A program made the position numbers and the translations under genes. From a virus, in the IMG/VR virus record IMGVR_UViG_3300006789_000016, positions 1-64,000 of that record: 64,000 nt of DNA; one strand, 5' to 3'. Shown here one piece after another: positions 39,631 through 48,157 of the stretch (position 1 is its first letter; each line of letters starts with the position of its first letter). The notes under the pieces are model-generated. The model searched no databases. It was not told the DNA's origin and was given only the letters and a program-made list of their open reading frames with translations.

Positions 39631-42600
39631 AGCTATTACCGAGCTTAAACTCCTCCTCCCTCAATATCTAAAAGATCAAGATATTGTCAGTAGTAAATCA
39701 AAGAAGTTTGCTTGTATCAACCCACACCATAAAGACTCAACTCCAAGTGCCTCTCTCTATCCTGGAAGTGATTACACTGAAGGAAGATGTTTTGGTTGTG
39801 TAACTAACTTTGATATTTTTACTGCAGCTCATTGGTTAGAAGGAATGCCTCAAGAAGGGCCCGAATGGGTCTCTACTACTGTCTCCACACTATGTGAGAG
39901 GTATGATATACCCTTAGAGCTTGAGCCCCTTACAGACGCCCAGAAAGCCTCTAAGGCAGCACTTGCTGCATTTCAAGAAGCAGCTCGTATTCTTACCACA
40001 CATACTGTTTGGTCAAAAGATTGTGAAGAGTATATTAATAAAAACAAATGGAAGAAAGAGGTACTTTTACACAGGGGTGTGGGCTGTCTCTCTAGAGAAA
40101 TTCTAACTTTAGAAATGTCCAAAAAAGGATACAGCGCAGAGTATCTTAGAACATTAGGTTTGCTTGGTGAGCATAATTGTCCTTTCGATGGAGAGCAACT
40201 TGTATTTACTGTGTATAACCACCGTGGGCAAGCCCTTGGCTTCTCCTATCGGACATGGGATGGGAAACAAAAGTATGTTAACCCACACATGTATGGCTAT
40301 GGCACAGAGTCTTTAAAGAAAGGGGAGACACTTTATGGGTTGGATAAAGCGCGCCGGTGCACTGACCAACCACTCATTCTAGTAGAGGGATATACAGATG
40401 TCCTAACTCTTAACCATAAAGGAATCAACAATGTTGCTGCCATTTGTGGAACTGCCCTAACTAAGGAACAGATTCTCCTCTTAGAAAGTGTAGGTTTTCA
40501 TAGTATTGTTTTGGCTCTTGACTGGGATGCAGCTGGCCAGATAGGAATCAGAAGAGCAATAGACTTGCTTATGAAAGAAAGTCAAGATCTTGATATTTCT
40601 ATCATTGGAAAGACCGACAAGACTGAGGGATTAGACCCTTCTGATTTTGTACTCCAACATGGAAAGAAAGGATGGCTAGCATTACCCAATCTAAGTGCCT
40701 TCTCTTGGTTGCTTCAAGATCGTTTGACAGGCCAAACGCCAAAGAGAAAATTAGCCGAAGACATGGTGCGAATTATTGCACTTGAATCTTCTGCAATTAC
40801 AAGAGAAGAATACACTAAGGAATTGGCAAATACAACCGGGGTGTCTATCCATGCTCTTGATATTGAGGTTGGCAAACAACTCAATAAAAGAGAAAGACAA
40901 CGCAATAAGATTGAAAAAAACATAATCGAAAGAATGGCTCTGGACTTAGACAAGTTCCCTGACCATCGCATATCTATCCTTTCTGAAGCAGCTGGCAATA
41001 TTGAAAAAGTCCGTAATGATTATGAGTCTGGCAAATACTCCTCAAGAGGAGTTCTTTCTTTACTCAGAACACAAAAGATTAAAGAGGAGTCAATTGACCC
41101 CTCTGTTGGCCTTGGATTCAAAATGAATCTAATGCCCCAATTAGCTAAATGCTTTGAAGGAGGAAAGGACTGGGCGAGTGACACGCTTATGCTTTTGGGT
41201 GGAGAAGCCAATGCGGGTAAGTCCTCGCTCATGTCCAATATCGCTTTTGATATTGCGCATTCTAACAAAGATGCAACCGTTATCTACTTCTCTATTGATG
41301 ACTCTGGTCGAGACATCTTGCCTAAATTCCTATGTAATGCACATGTCTCTAACTTAGGCAGATTACCCACAAGCAAATTCGAAGAACTATCTATCGGGGC
41401 AATCATTAACCCCGGACGATGGGCCTCTATGCTTCCATCTAAAGGACACAAGGAACGCTTCTTTGACTTTAGGCAACAGGCTTATAACTTAATAGAAAAT
41501 CTTGTAAAAGAAGATAGGTTTCTAATTAAGGATGCTACTGATGGAGCTACTCTTGAATACATGGAAGCCGTTATTCGCTTTCATAGAGGAAAATACCCAA
41601 GTCGTAGAATCTTCTGCGTCTTAGACAATACTCACAACCTTCAAGACTATGGTGGCAAAGACATGAGAGAACGCTTTAGTAAAATTGCAGATACTATGAA
41701 CAATATTTGTAACAAATACAGTGTCTGCATGCTGGCCTCTGTTGAGTATAAGAAAAGAAGTGGTGGAATGCGTGGTGGGAAGTTACTTCCCAAAAATGAA
41801 GATATTGCTGAGTGTATGACAGGAGATTCTCTTGTCTTTACAACTCAAGGGCTAAAAAGAATTGATCAAATTATCCCTGGCAATATTGTTTACACCAAAG
41901 ACGAAAACAATCGAATTGTTACCAACAAGGTGTTGGCTAAACTAGACAAAGGCGTTCAGCAAGTTTATAAGGTCATGCTTAAAGGTGGACGCACTATTAA
42001 AGTTACTGGCAATCACCCATTTTTCACAGAAAAGTATAAATGGAATAAACTTTCAGAATTATCTGTAGGGGATTTTGTTGCTTTGCCTTCTGAGATTCCT
42101 CAACCAAAATCATGCTCTAATCCAATAAATAACGACATTGCTCGTTTACTTGGATACATGGCAGGTGATGGTTGCTATGCCTTAAAAAGTACTCCTCGTT
42201 TTACAAACAGAGATAAGGGCATAATCAAAGATATAAAAACAATAGTACAGGATAGGTTTAAATTAGGAGCTTCTGAAAGACTCCATAATGGTTCTCTTCA
42301 TCTTCGTTTTACTAACGGAAGACAAGGATGTAAGGTCAAAAATCCACTAACAGAATATCTAAAAACTTTGGATATCTGGGGTCAGACGGGTATGGCAAAA
42401 AATATCCCGACTGAACTTTATTCTCAAACCAATGAAGTTATTAGCCATTATATCTCTGGCTTAATTGCCACAGACGGCTCAATAGATACAAAGAAGAAAA
42501 CAATCAGATTCTTTAATAAGAGTAATTATTTAACTCAGGGTTTAATATCTCTTTTAAGTAGACTTGGTATTTATTCCACACTAAATAATGTAAAGAATGG

Positions 42601-43324
42601 TGTTAATGCTGTTTGTATTTCAGGCGATGAAGCAATTAATCTCGCTCAGCTTTTGTTTATTCCTGGTGCAAAAGGAAACAAGTGTAAGCAATTGGCTAGT
42701 CTTTCCAGACTGAATAAAAACAAACATGATCATTTGCCAATTCTGTTTACTGAGCGCCTTAAAGAAATTACAACAAAGGCAAGAATAAATATAAATGACG
42801 GAAGAGAGCTAGGGTTTCAAGTAAGAGACGGTCATAGAGTTACAAGATCTATTGGCTCTAAATTAGCAAGCTCCTTAAAGGACAAAGGATTACAAGCCAT
42901 ACTTAATGAACAGTTAAGGTGGGTGAACATTGTCAAGATTGAAAAACTGGACAAAGAACAAGTCTGGGATTTAACAATTGATGGAACTCATAACTTTATT
43001 GCCAATAATATTATTGTTCATAACACCAGGGCCTTCAATTACCGAGCTAAGTGGATTGGACACATCTATAATGATATGCACGAACGACAGGAAGATTATG
43101 ATACTTTTCATATCGACCCAATGACGAAGAAACCAATGCCTCGCATCCTTTTACTCCACTCAAAAAATAAGATTAATGGTTTTAAAGAGATTACTGTTCA
43201 CGACTTCTTTCCTCACCTTAGTACTTTCAAATGGAAAGATGAAAGTGAGGCCAAACTAGAAGCCAAGAAATATCTAGAAGACCTTAAAGAAGAGGAAGAA
43301 TATGATCAAGACGAAAATTGGTAG
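39617..43324 (+). CDS. Primase-helicase (T7 gp4-like layout) interrupted by an intein
   Basis: 1235-aa precursor; about 831 aa after splicing. A CHC2-type zinc finger (Cys33, His37/38, Cys58, Cys61), a TOPRIM domain (LILVEGYTD about 253-261, ALDWDAAG), and a DnaB-like helicase with Walker A GGEANAGKSS (about 527) are in order. After the Walker B-like FCVLDNTH, the sequence DIAE is followed by the intein (733-1136) and then TRAFNYRAKWIGHIYND, which completes the DnaB H4-type motif. This is the bifunctional enzyme that unwinds DNA and makes primers. The 3' end overlaps the 43302 gene. Confidence 0.93.
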   Translation: MKLSKAITELKLLLPQYLKDQDIVSSKSKKFACINPHHKDSTPSASLYPGSDYTEGRCFGCVTNFDIFTAAHWLEGMPQEGPEWVSTTVSTLCERYDIPLELEPLTDAQKASKAALAAFQEAARILTTHTVWSKDCEEYINKNKWKKEVLLHRGVGCLSREILTLEMSKKGYSAEYLRTLGLLGEHNCPFDGEQLVFTVYNHRGQALGFSYRTWDGKQKYVNPHMYGYGTESLKKGETLYGLDKARRCTDQPLILVEGYTDVLTLNHKGINNVAAICGTALTKEQILLLESVGFHSIVLALDWDAAGQIGIRRAIDLLMKESQDLDISIIGKTDKTEGLDPSDFVLQHGKKGWLALPNLSAFSWLLQDRLTGQTPKRKLAEDMVRIIALESSAITREEYTKELANTTGVSIHALDIEVGKQLNKRERQRNKIEKNIIERMALDLDKFPDHRISILSEAAGNIEKVRNDYESGKYSSRGVLSLLRTQKIKEESIDPSVGLGFKMNLMPQLAKCFEGGKDWASDTLMLLGGEANAGKSSLMSNIAFDIAHSNKDATVIYFSIDDSGRDILPKFLCNAHVSNLGRLPTSKFEELSIGAIINPGRWASMLPSKGHKERFFDFRQQAYNLIENLVKEDRFLIKDATDGATLEYMEAVIRFHRGKYPSRRIFCVLDNTHNLQDYGGKDMRERFSKIADTMNNICNKYSVCMLASVEYKKRSGGMRGGKLLPKNEDIAECMTGDSLVFTTQGLKRIDQIIPGNIVYTKDENNRIVTNKVLAKLDKGVQQVYKVMLKGGRTIKVTGNHPFFTEKYKWNKLSELSVGDFVALPSEIPQPKSCSNPINNDIARLLGYMAGDGCYALKSTPRFTNRDKGIIKDIKTIVQDRFKLGASERLHNGSLHLRFTNGRQGCKVKNPLTEYLKTLDIWGQTGMAKNIPTELYSQTNEVISHYISGLIATDGSIDTKKKTIRFFNKSNYLTQGLISLLSRLGIYSTLNNVKNGVNAVCISGDEAINLAQLLFIPGAKGNKCKQLASLSRLNKNKHDHLPILFTERLKEITTKARININDGRELGFQVRDGHRVTRSIGSKLASSLKDKGLQAILNEQLRWVNIVKIEKLDKEQVWDLTIDGTHNFIANNIIVHNTRAFNYRAKWIGHIYNDMHERQEDYDTFHIDPMTKKPMPRILLLHSKNKINGFKEITVHDFFPHLSTFKWKDESEAKLEAKKYLEDLKEEEEYDQDENW
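41813..43024 (+). mobile_element. Intein with LAGLIDADG endonuclease in the primase-helicase
   Basis: 404 codons. Block A CMTGDSLVFTTQGLKRID, block B VTGNHPFF, two endonuclease blocks RLLGYMAGDG and ISGLIATDGS, and the C-terminal NFIANNIIVHN before an extein Thr, with canonical His-Asn at the end. The insertion lies in a conserved DnaB-type helicase motif. Flanking extein reads DIAE|TRAFNYRAKW when joined. Confidence 0.93.
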
Positions 43325-44192
43325 CATGGCCTTGGGCATCATTGTAGGTATTATCCTAGCAATAGGACTTGCCTTTGGAGTTGCACGGCGGGCTAACGCC
43401 AGAATGATTATGCTTGATGATCAACTGACAGCAGAGAAACAGCTTTCTCAAGAAGTCTTGCGTACTAAAAACAAAGAAGTCTATAATCTTGAAAAACATA
43501 TTAAAGATTTAGTAAAATCAAATGATGGTTTGAAAGAAGATATCAAAGAACTCGAGGCCAATCCTGTTGTTGTGACGCATACAGAGGTCATCATTAAAGG
43601 GGAGACAACAGAAGAAACTGTGGACCACTTTCCTGAAGAGTGGGACTATCGAAATGCAAACAATCTTCTTGTTGCTTCTCACCTCTATAATGAGGATCTT
43701 TCTTCTTTCTCTGCAACTACTTATGACTTAACAGTGAGTGTTCAAAACCTTATCGCAACGATACCAACAGGAGAATCAGTAACATACAGCACTGTTACTG
43801 TTACTTCTTCTGGTGATGATAGTAGTGTTCAGTTAGTACCAAAGTCAGTCGAAACCATTTATGAAGACCAAACACAATCTAGATGGCACTGGTGGGCGCC
43901 GCACATTGATGGCGGCATTAGTGCCACCCCCATGTCCTATGGACCAACTCTTGGTTTCTCTCCAACAGCAATAGGGAAGACTAAAGACGACAATACCATC
44001 AGGCTCTTTCATGTCAGAGGTGTTGTCACCAATGACGAAAACCTTCATGTCGGTTTTGACCCCGGCGGAATCCCTGTATTTAAACAAATAAATTTTATCC
44101 CATTAAATGACACATGGTTATGGGTAGGAGTAGACTACAATGTCAGAACTGGGGGAATTTTACCAGCAGCTGCTGTCACATCAACATTCTAG
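43302..44192 (+). CDS. Membrane-anchored coiled-coil protein (296 aa), spanin-like layout possible
   Basis: Residues about 8-28 (SMALGIIVGIILAIGLAFGVA) form a membrane helix, followed by a coiled coil to about 90, a Thr/Ser-rich linker and a C-terminal beta-rich domain (DTWLWVGVDYNVRTGG). This N-in, long periplasmic-domain layout resembles an inner-membrane spanin, but no partner is evident and other roles (virion or envelope protein) are equal candidates. It overlaps the helicase gene by 23 nt. Confidence 0.6.
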   Translation: MIKTKIGSMALGIIVGIILAIGLAFGVARRANARMIMLDDQLTAEKQLSQEVLRTKNKEVYNLEKHIKDLVKSNDGLKEDIKELEANPVVVTHTEVIIKGETTEETVDHFPEEWDYRNANNLLVASHLYNEDLSSFSATTYDLTVSVQNLIATIPTGESVTYSTVTVTSSGDDSSVQLVPKSVETIYEDQTQSRWHWWAPHIDGGISATPMSYGPTLGFSPTAIGKTKDDNTIRLFHVRGVVTNDENLHVGFDPGGIPVFKQINFIPLNDTWLWVGVDYNVRTGGILPAAAVTSTF

Positions 44193-44652
44193 TTCTTTGG
44201 AGTTTGATACAAACATTGAGGTCGATTTAATTCAAGCGTTGATCAGAAATGGATCAAACTACATTACAGAATCTATCATCCTAAAAAGGGGATCGATTAC
44301 TCCCCTAATAAATTATTTTCTTGTTTGGCCTGAAACTCATTTATTTCAAAACCTTTATCAAGAAGAAAGATGCTTAATTATTCCAACACCAATTTGTAAA
44401 ATTTACTCAGTAAAATCTCAAAGAGATGTGAAGTCAATATATCAAATGGGAAGGAGAACTCCTTTTTCTTTCTCTACAGGGATGACTCAAACTACTTTTA
44501 GTATGAGTATTTCTCAAGACCTAGCCAGACAACCATATATCATTGAAGTTCAAAACATTCTTTATCTCAAAACTCCTAGTAATGTTATAGATCTTTATAA
44601 AGATGATATATATAAACACATGATGACTGGAGAGACCCATGCCAATCTTTGA
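44140..44652 (+). CDS. Hypothetical protein (170 aa)
   Basis: It overlaps its predecessor by 53 nt; GGAG lies about 10 nt before the ATG. Predicted mix of helix and strand with Ile/Tyr-rich segments; no motif recognised. It overlaps the FmdB-like gene by 14 nt. Confidence 0.55.
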   Translation: MSELGEFYQQLLSHQHSSSLEFDTNIEVDLIQALIRNGSNYITESIILKRGSITPLINYFLVWPETHLFQNLYQEERCLIIPTPICKIYSVKSQRDVKSIYQMGRRTPFSFSTGMTQTTFSMSISQDLARQPYIIEVQNILYLKTPSNVIDLYKDDIYKHMMTGETHANL

Positions 44653-44842
44653 ATACGAATGCCAGGAATGCAAACATAAGTTTGAACAACTTGTTCTTCC
44701 TCGAGATCTGAAGAATGAAAACTTTAAAATCCAATGTCCACATGAGCACGAACACCAACTAGGCAAAGATTATGAAATCAGAAAACTTATCAGTCAACAT
44801 GCACAGCATTTGTCTTGGAGCAAGTGGAGAGCAATAGATTAA
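44639..44842 (+). CDS. FmdB-like small zinc-ribbon protein
   Basis: 67 aa. MPIFEYECQECKHKFEQLVLPRD is the classical start of FmdB-type zinc ribbons (MPIYEY.C..C...FE), with the second pair replaced by QCPHEHEH. Usually a regulatory or nucleic-acid-binding protein. It ends on the overlapping base of the Cas4-like gene start (TAATG). Confidence 0.78.
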   Translation: MPIFEYECQECKHKFEQLVLPRDLKNENFKIQCPHEHEHQLGKDYEIRKLISQHAQHLSWSKWRAID

Positions 44843-45543
44843 TGCTTATTCACGGGCACGACCTTGATACATTCCAAAAGTGTCCACGACTACTAAGCTT
44901 CTCTAAGAAAGATCCCCAACCCTCACCACCACAGTTTAAAGATCTTTATCTTTATATGGCTAGGTGGATGTGGGCTGCAGAAGTGCAGCATGAATGCAAA
45001 ACAACAGAGAAAAGACTTAAAGAAAAATGGGCACAGTTAGTTGTGACAGAAACTAATAAGAGAGTCAAGGCAGGCGCCACCTCCCTTAAGTCAACTCAAG
45101 AAGTAATTGCTATAGGATATCCAAGAGTAAAGGATATCTATGCTCATTATCTTAATTACAGCTTAGTCCCCATGGCAGGTACTATTCCTATAGTTTATAA
45201 ACTTAATAAAGATTATAGATTAAAGGTTTATATAGATGCTATCGGAGTGAGTACAAATGGAAAAACAAAAGTTTTGTTGTATACAGAATCCAAGCACAAC
45301 CAACACATACCCACAAGACTAAAGATTATTGCTCAGGCATTTGCAGCCAAAGAGACTTTGGGTATAAAAGAATTTGATGTATATAAGCTAACTCGTCGCG
45401 GCGACCAAACTGTTTACTCATTCAAACCTCAATCTAGACATAAACAATGGCTTTTAAATGCATGTCAACAAATAGAATCTAAAATAGATATTCCTATTCT
45501 TAATTGTCATCACAAGTGTCCTTATAAACAAAAATGCAAATAA
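44842..45543 (+). CDS. Second Cas4-like Fe-S nuclease
   Basis: 233 aa from ATG 44842, TTG 44815 being possible. Cys14 (FQKCPRLLSF) plus Cys222, Cys226 and Cys232 (NCHHKCPYKQKC) make the four-Cys cluster of Cas4/RecB-like nucleases. YIDAIG and LLYTESKHNQH fit the D...ExK core, and RLKIIAQAFAAKETLGI the following helix. Length is close to Cas4. The gene is 14.4 kb from the first Cas4-like gene and shares little sequence with it. Confidence 0.78.
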   Translation: MLIHGHDLDTFQKCPRLLSFSKKDPQPSPPQFKDLYLYMARWMWAAEVQHECKTTEKRLKEKWAQLVVTETNKRVKAGATSLKSTQEVIAIGYPRVKDIYAHYLNYSLVPMAGTIPIVYKLNKDYRLKVYIDAIGVSTNGKTKVLLYTESKHNQHIPTRLKIIAQAFAAKETLGIKEFDVYKLTRRGDQTVYSFKPQSRHKQWLLNACQQIESKIDIPILNCHHKCPYKQKCK

Positions 45544-45809
45544 ACACCAACTTTAAAATATCCAATCCTAATCGAAAGGCTCTTCCTAAACATGCTCAAC
45601 CACTAGGGAGGGAGATTTGGCATATCTGTACAATCACTGGTGGTTTGAGAGAGTATGTTCTTCTACAAGACCGTATTAATCCGAAAGATATATGGCTAAA
45701 CGAAGTAGATGGGATTAGCAACGTTAAAGAAATAGAGGACGAGGAACTTTTTAAAGACCTATGGAAGTATTTATATGACTTGGGATTTATCACAGCAACA
45801 GCGATTTGA
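45534..45809 (+). CDS. Hypothetical protein (91 aa)
   Basis: It overlaps the Cas4-like gene by 10 nt and the endonuclease gene by 35. A small alpha/beta protein (LGREIWHICTITGGLREYVLL). No family recognised. Confidence 0.55.
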   Translation: MQINTNFKISNPNRKALPKHAQPLGREIWHICTITGGLREYVLLQDRINPKDIWLNEVDGISNVKEIEDEELFKDLWKYLYDLGFITATAI

Positions 45810-46893
45810 CTTAATAGCAAAAGCGCTAGGTAGCCGAAAATTCGGCAAGATTCTTTCTCTTTACAGCACTATGTCTATTTGCGACCTTGCTGATAAATAC
45901 CTTATTTCTCCGATGGCTGTATATCTTATATATGATATGAGTTTAGAAGCAGACATCCATATGTCTCATTGGACAAGCAAACAAGATAAACTATTAGAAA
46001 ATTCATATCCCTATTACACATCTGCTCTAGAACACTCTCGTGAAGAGGGGCTTCAGCGAGCATTGCAACTGAAATTAATAAGCACAGGGTGGGATGTTCA
46101 AAACCTGAAATATCTAACTCATTATAGAAATAGTAATTATTCTATTAAAACTTGCGCGGCATTTCTCCATAAAAATGTTTCTGATGTGCAAGCAAAAGCA
46201 AAAGAATTAGGGCTTCTTAAAAGATACACCCCAACGAAAATACAACTCTCTAATCTTAAGAAACTTATTGATGCCCAACCCCACTCTCTGAACATTTATG
46301 ACTTAAGTTCTCTAACACAAATTCCCCCAGAAACTATTTCTGCTGTGTGTTTTAATAAAAAATGGACTAATAAATTAGAGAGAACAAACTCAAAAGGATG
46401 TGCTCAACTTAAGCATATCTTGCAAAATATTTACCCAAATACTACCATTATTGAAGAGTATCAAGTCGGCGAAAAGCTGCGTCTAGACCTCTATATCCCT
46501 GATCTTAATATAGGTTTTGAATATGATGGAATTCAGCATTTTGAATTCACTCCAATGTTTCACAATTGTGTAGAAGACTTCTTAGAGGGAGTCCGTAAAG
46601 ACACTCTTAAAGAAAAGCTGTGTACAAAACGTGGTATAACTTTAGTTAGGTTTTCCTACAAAGAAGTTTTAACCAAAGGTACTGTTACCAACAAGATCAA
46701 AGATATTGGTTATGGGACAGGTATAATAGAAGATGCGTCTGTTCTTACTGCTAAAGAAAAGAAAGCACAAGAACAAAACAACTATAAGCACAGTCAGAAA
46801 CAGAAACAAAAAGAATGGAGAAAGAAACAATATGAAAAGCTGCGCGAATTCAAAAAGAAAAAACGAGGTGTCGATGTCTCAAGCTCCAGCTGA
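45775..46893 (+). CDS. Vsr/EDxHD-like endonuclease with HTH-type repeats
   Basis: 372 aa. The first 160 residues hold several HTH-like segments (YSIKTCAAFLHKNVSDVQAKAK and SSLTQIPPETISAV). The nuclease part is RLDLYIPDLNIGFEYDGIQHF, then EGVRKDTLKEKLCTKRGITLVRFSY, the E-x-D..QH..D..K pattern of Vsr/DUF559-type and EDxHD homing enzymes. The tail is very Lys/Arg-rich. A free-standing homing endonuclease is the best guess, inserted between the Cas4-like and ClpP-like genes. Confidence 0.72.
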   Translation: MTWDLSQQQRFDLIAKALGSRKFGKILSLYSTMSICDLADKYLISPMAVYLIYDMSLEADIHMSHWTSKQDKLLENSYPYYTSALEHSREEGLQRALQLKLISTGWDVQNLKYLTHYRNSNYSIKTCAAFLHKNVSDVQAKAKELGLLKRYTPTKIQLSNLKKLIDAQPHSLNIYDLSSLTQIPPETISAVCFNKKWTNKLERTNSKGCAQLKHILQNIYPNTTIIEEYQVGEKLRLDLYIPDLNIGFEYDGIQHFEFTPMFHNCVEDFLEGVRKDTLKEKLCTKRGITLVRFSYKEVLTKGTVTNKIKDIGYGTGIIEDASVLTAKEKKAQEQNNYKHSQKQKQKEWRKKQYEKLREFKKKKRGVDVSSSS

Positions 46894-47440
46894 AGAGCCT
46901 ACCCCTTTAATGTATGATCCATTTTTAGCTGCTCGAACCATTAGAGTTTTTGGTGAAATAGATAGTGACGTAGCCCAAAGTGTCTTTGAACATATTTATA
47001 TATTAGAGGTACTAGACCCCGACGAACCCATTAAGCTTTATATCAACAGCCCAGGAGGAGATGTTTACGCTATGTTCGCGATTGTAGATACAATCAAAAG
47101 TACAACTTGTCCTGTATATACTATCGGATCTGGACAAGTCATGAGTGCTGCAACTTTGATTTTAGCTGCTGGCACTCCTGGCCATCGCTCTCTTTTTCCA
47201 AACACTACCCTAATGCTCCACGAAGCATTTTCTGCTGTTTCAGGGAAGTTAACTGATATCACTATTCATCATAAAGAAACAACTAGATTACAAAAATTAT
47301 ATATAAAACTTCTTGAAAAATACACAGGAACGGCTAAAGCCGATCTGGTGTCTTATATTCTTGGAAGTGATTACTACTTTAGCCCAACACAAGCTTTAAA
47401 GCTTGGTTTGGCTGATAAGATTACAAAGAAATTAATTTAA
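46874..47440 (+). CDS. ClpP-like serine protease, copy 2
   Basis: 188 aa from ATG 46874 with GAGG 5 nt upstream; the longer frame lies inside the endonuclease gene. YINSPGGDVYAMFAIVD, GSGQVMSAATL (Ser91), LMLHEAF (His116) and a C-terminal SDYYFSPTQALKLGLAD (Asp) give the full ClpP triad. Closer to cellular ClpP than copy 1 in its N-terminal FGEIDSDVAQ segment. It may pair with a host Clp ATPase or with copy 1. Confidence 0.88.
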   Translation: MSQAPAEEPTPLMYDPFLAARTIRVFGEIDSDVAQSVFEHIYILEVLDPDEPIKLYINSPGGDVYAMFAIVDTIKSTTCPVYTIGSGQVMSAATLILAAGTPGHRSLFPNTTLMLHEAFSAVSGKLTDITIHHKETTRLQKLYIKLLEKYTGTAKADLVSYILGSDYYFSPTQALKLGLADKITKKLI

Positions 47441-47444
47441 TATT

Positions 47445-47762
47445 ATGTCTGTAGACGATAGGCTTTTGAAAATCCAACATGATGTGGACGAGATAAAAAG
47501 AGTACAGACATACACTACTGCACATCTAGACAATCTTTCAAGAGAATACAATAGAACTTCAGCTGCCTTAGAGAAAATGGCACAGATTCAACAAGACAAA
47601 TCTAATGCTAAAAAAGAGGCTATTAAAGAAATCTGGGCTGTTCTAAAGAAACCATTAACGATCTTTTTGTTAGCATGGGCAACTTCAATGAGTTATCTCT
47701 ACTTTTCAAAAGGAGAAAGCCCTGCCCCTGAGGCAGTAGAGTATCACAACAAGGGGGACTAA
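47445..47762 (+). CDS. Coiled-coil protein with one C-terminal membrane helix (105 aa)
   Basis: A long N-terminal coiled coil (IQHDVDEIKRVQTYTTAHLDNLSREYN) is followed by a membrane helix (PLTIFLLAWATSMSYLYF) and a short tail. The layout recalls XhlA-type lysis accessory proteins but could also be a membrane tether. It lies between ClpP-like copy 2 and the receiver-domain gene, sharing one base with the latter. Confidence 0.58.
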   Translation: MSVDDRLLKIQHDVDEIKRVQTYTTAHLDNLSREYNRTSAALEKMAQIQQDKSNAKKEAIKEIWAVLKKPLTIFLLAWATSMSYLYFSKGESPAPEAVEYHNKGD

Positions 47763-48157
47763 TGTACACTTTTCTTTTAGCAGAAGACTATCACCCTGAT
47801 ATTCTTCTATTTAGAAAAGCCATCAAGGAACTTGGATTGCCTGTTCGTTTGATAGAAGTGCGGAATGGCGAAGAAGCCTGGACTAAATTACAAACAGAGT
47901 CTATAGATTTAATTATCTCAGATTTAAAAATGCCAGAGCTTGGTGGTGTAGACTTATTAAAAAGAATCAATCAAGACTCTAGGCTTAAAATGATTCCATT
48001 TATTATCTTTTCAAATTCAATCAATCCAGAAGATATACAGAAAGCTTATGAGCATTACGCAAATAGCTACTTACAAAAACCAGGCTTGTTTGAAGACTTG
48101 AAAGAACTCCTTGCTAAAGTTCATGACTATTGGTTGAATACAAATGAGAGAATTTAG
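47762..48157 (+). CDS. Single-domain response regulator (CheY-like receiver)
   Basis: 131 aa. Acidic pair Glu8/Asp9 (LLAEDYHPD), phospho-acceptor Asp54 (IISDLKMPELGG), the Ser/Thr strand FIIFSNS and the conserved Lys in SYLQKPG complete a full receiver domain with no output domain. Closest in style to small Rcp1/Spo0F-type receivers. No histidine kinase is present, so it would be phosphorylated by a host kinase or act as a decoy. It shares its last base with the next start. Confidence 0.88.
   Translation: MYTFLLAEDYHPDILLFRKAIKELGLPVRLIEVRNGEEAWTKLQTESIDLIISDLKMPELGGVDLLKRINQDSRLKMIPFIIFSNSINPEDIQKAYEHYANSYLQKPGLFEDLKELLAKVHDYWLNTNERI

Noticed and set aside
46733-46873. Longer start of ClpP copy 2
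   Set aside because: The added 47 residues are an Arg/Lys-rich mirror of the endonuclease C-terminus in another frame; ATG 46874 has a good ribosome-binding site.
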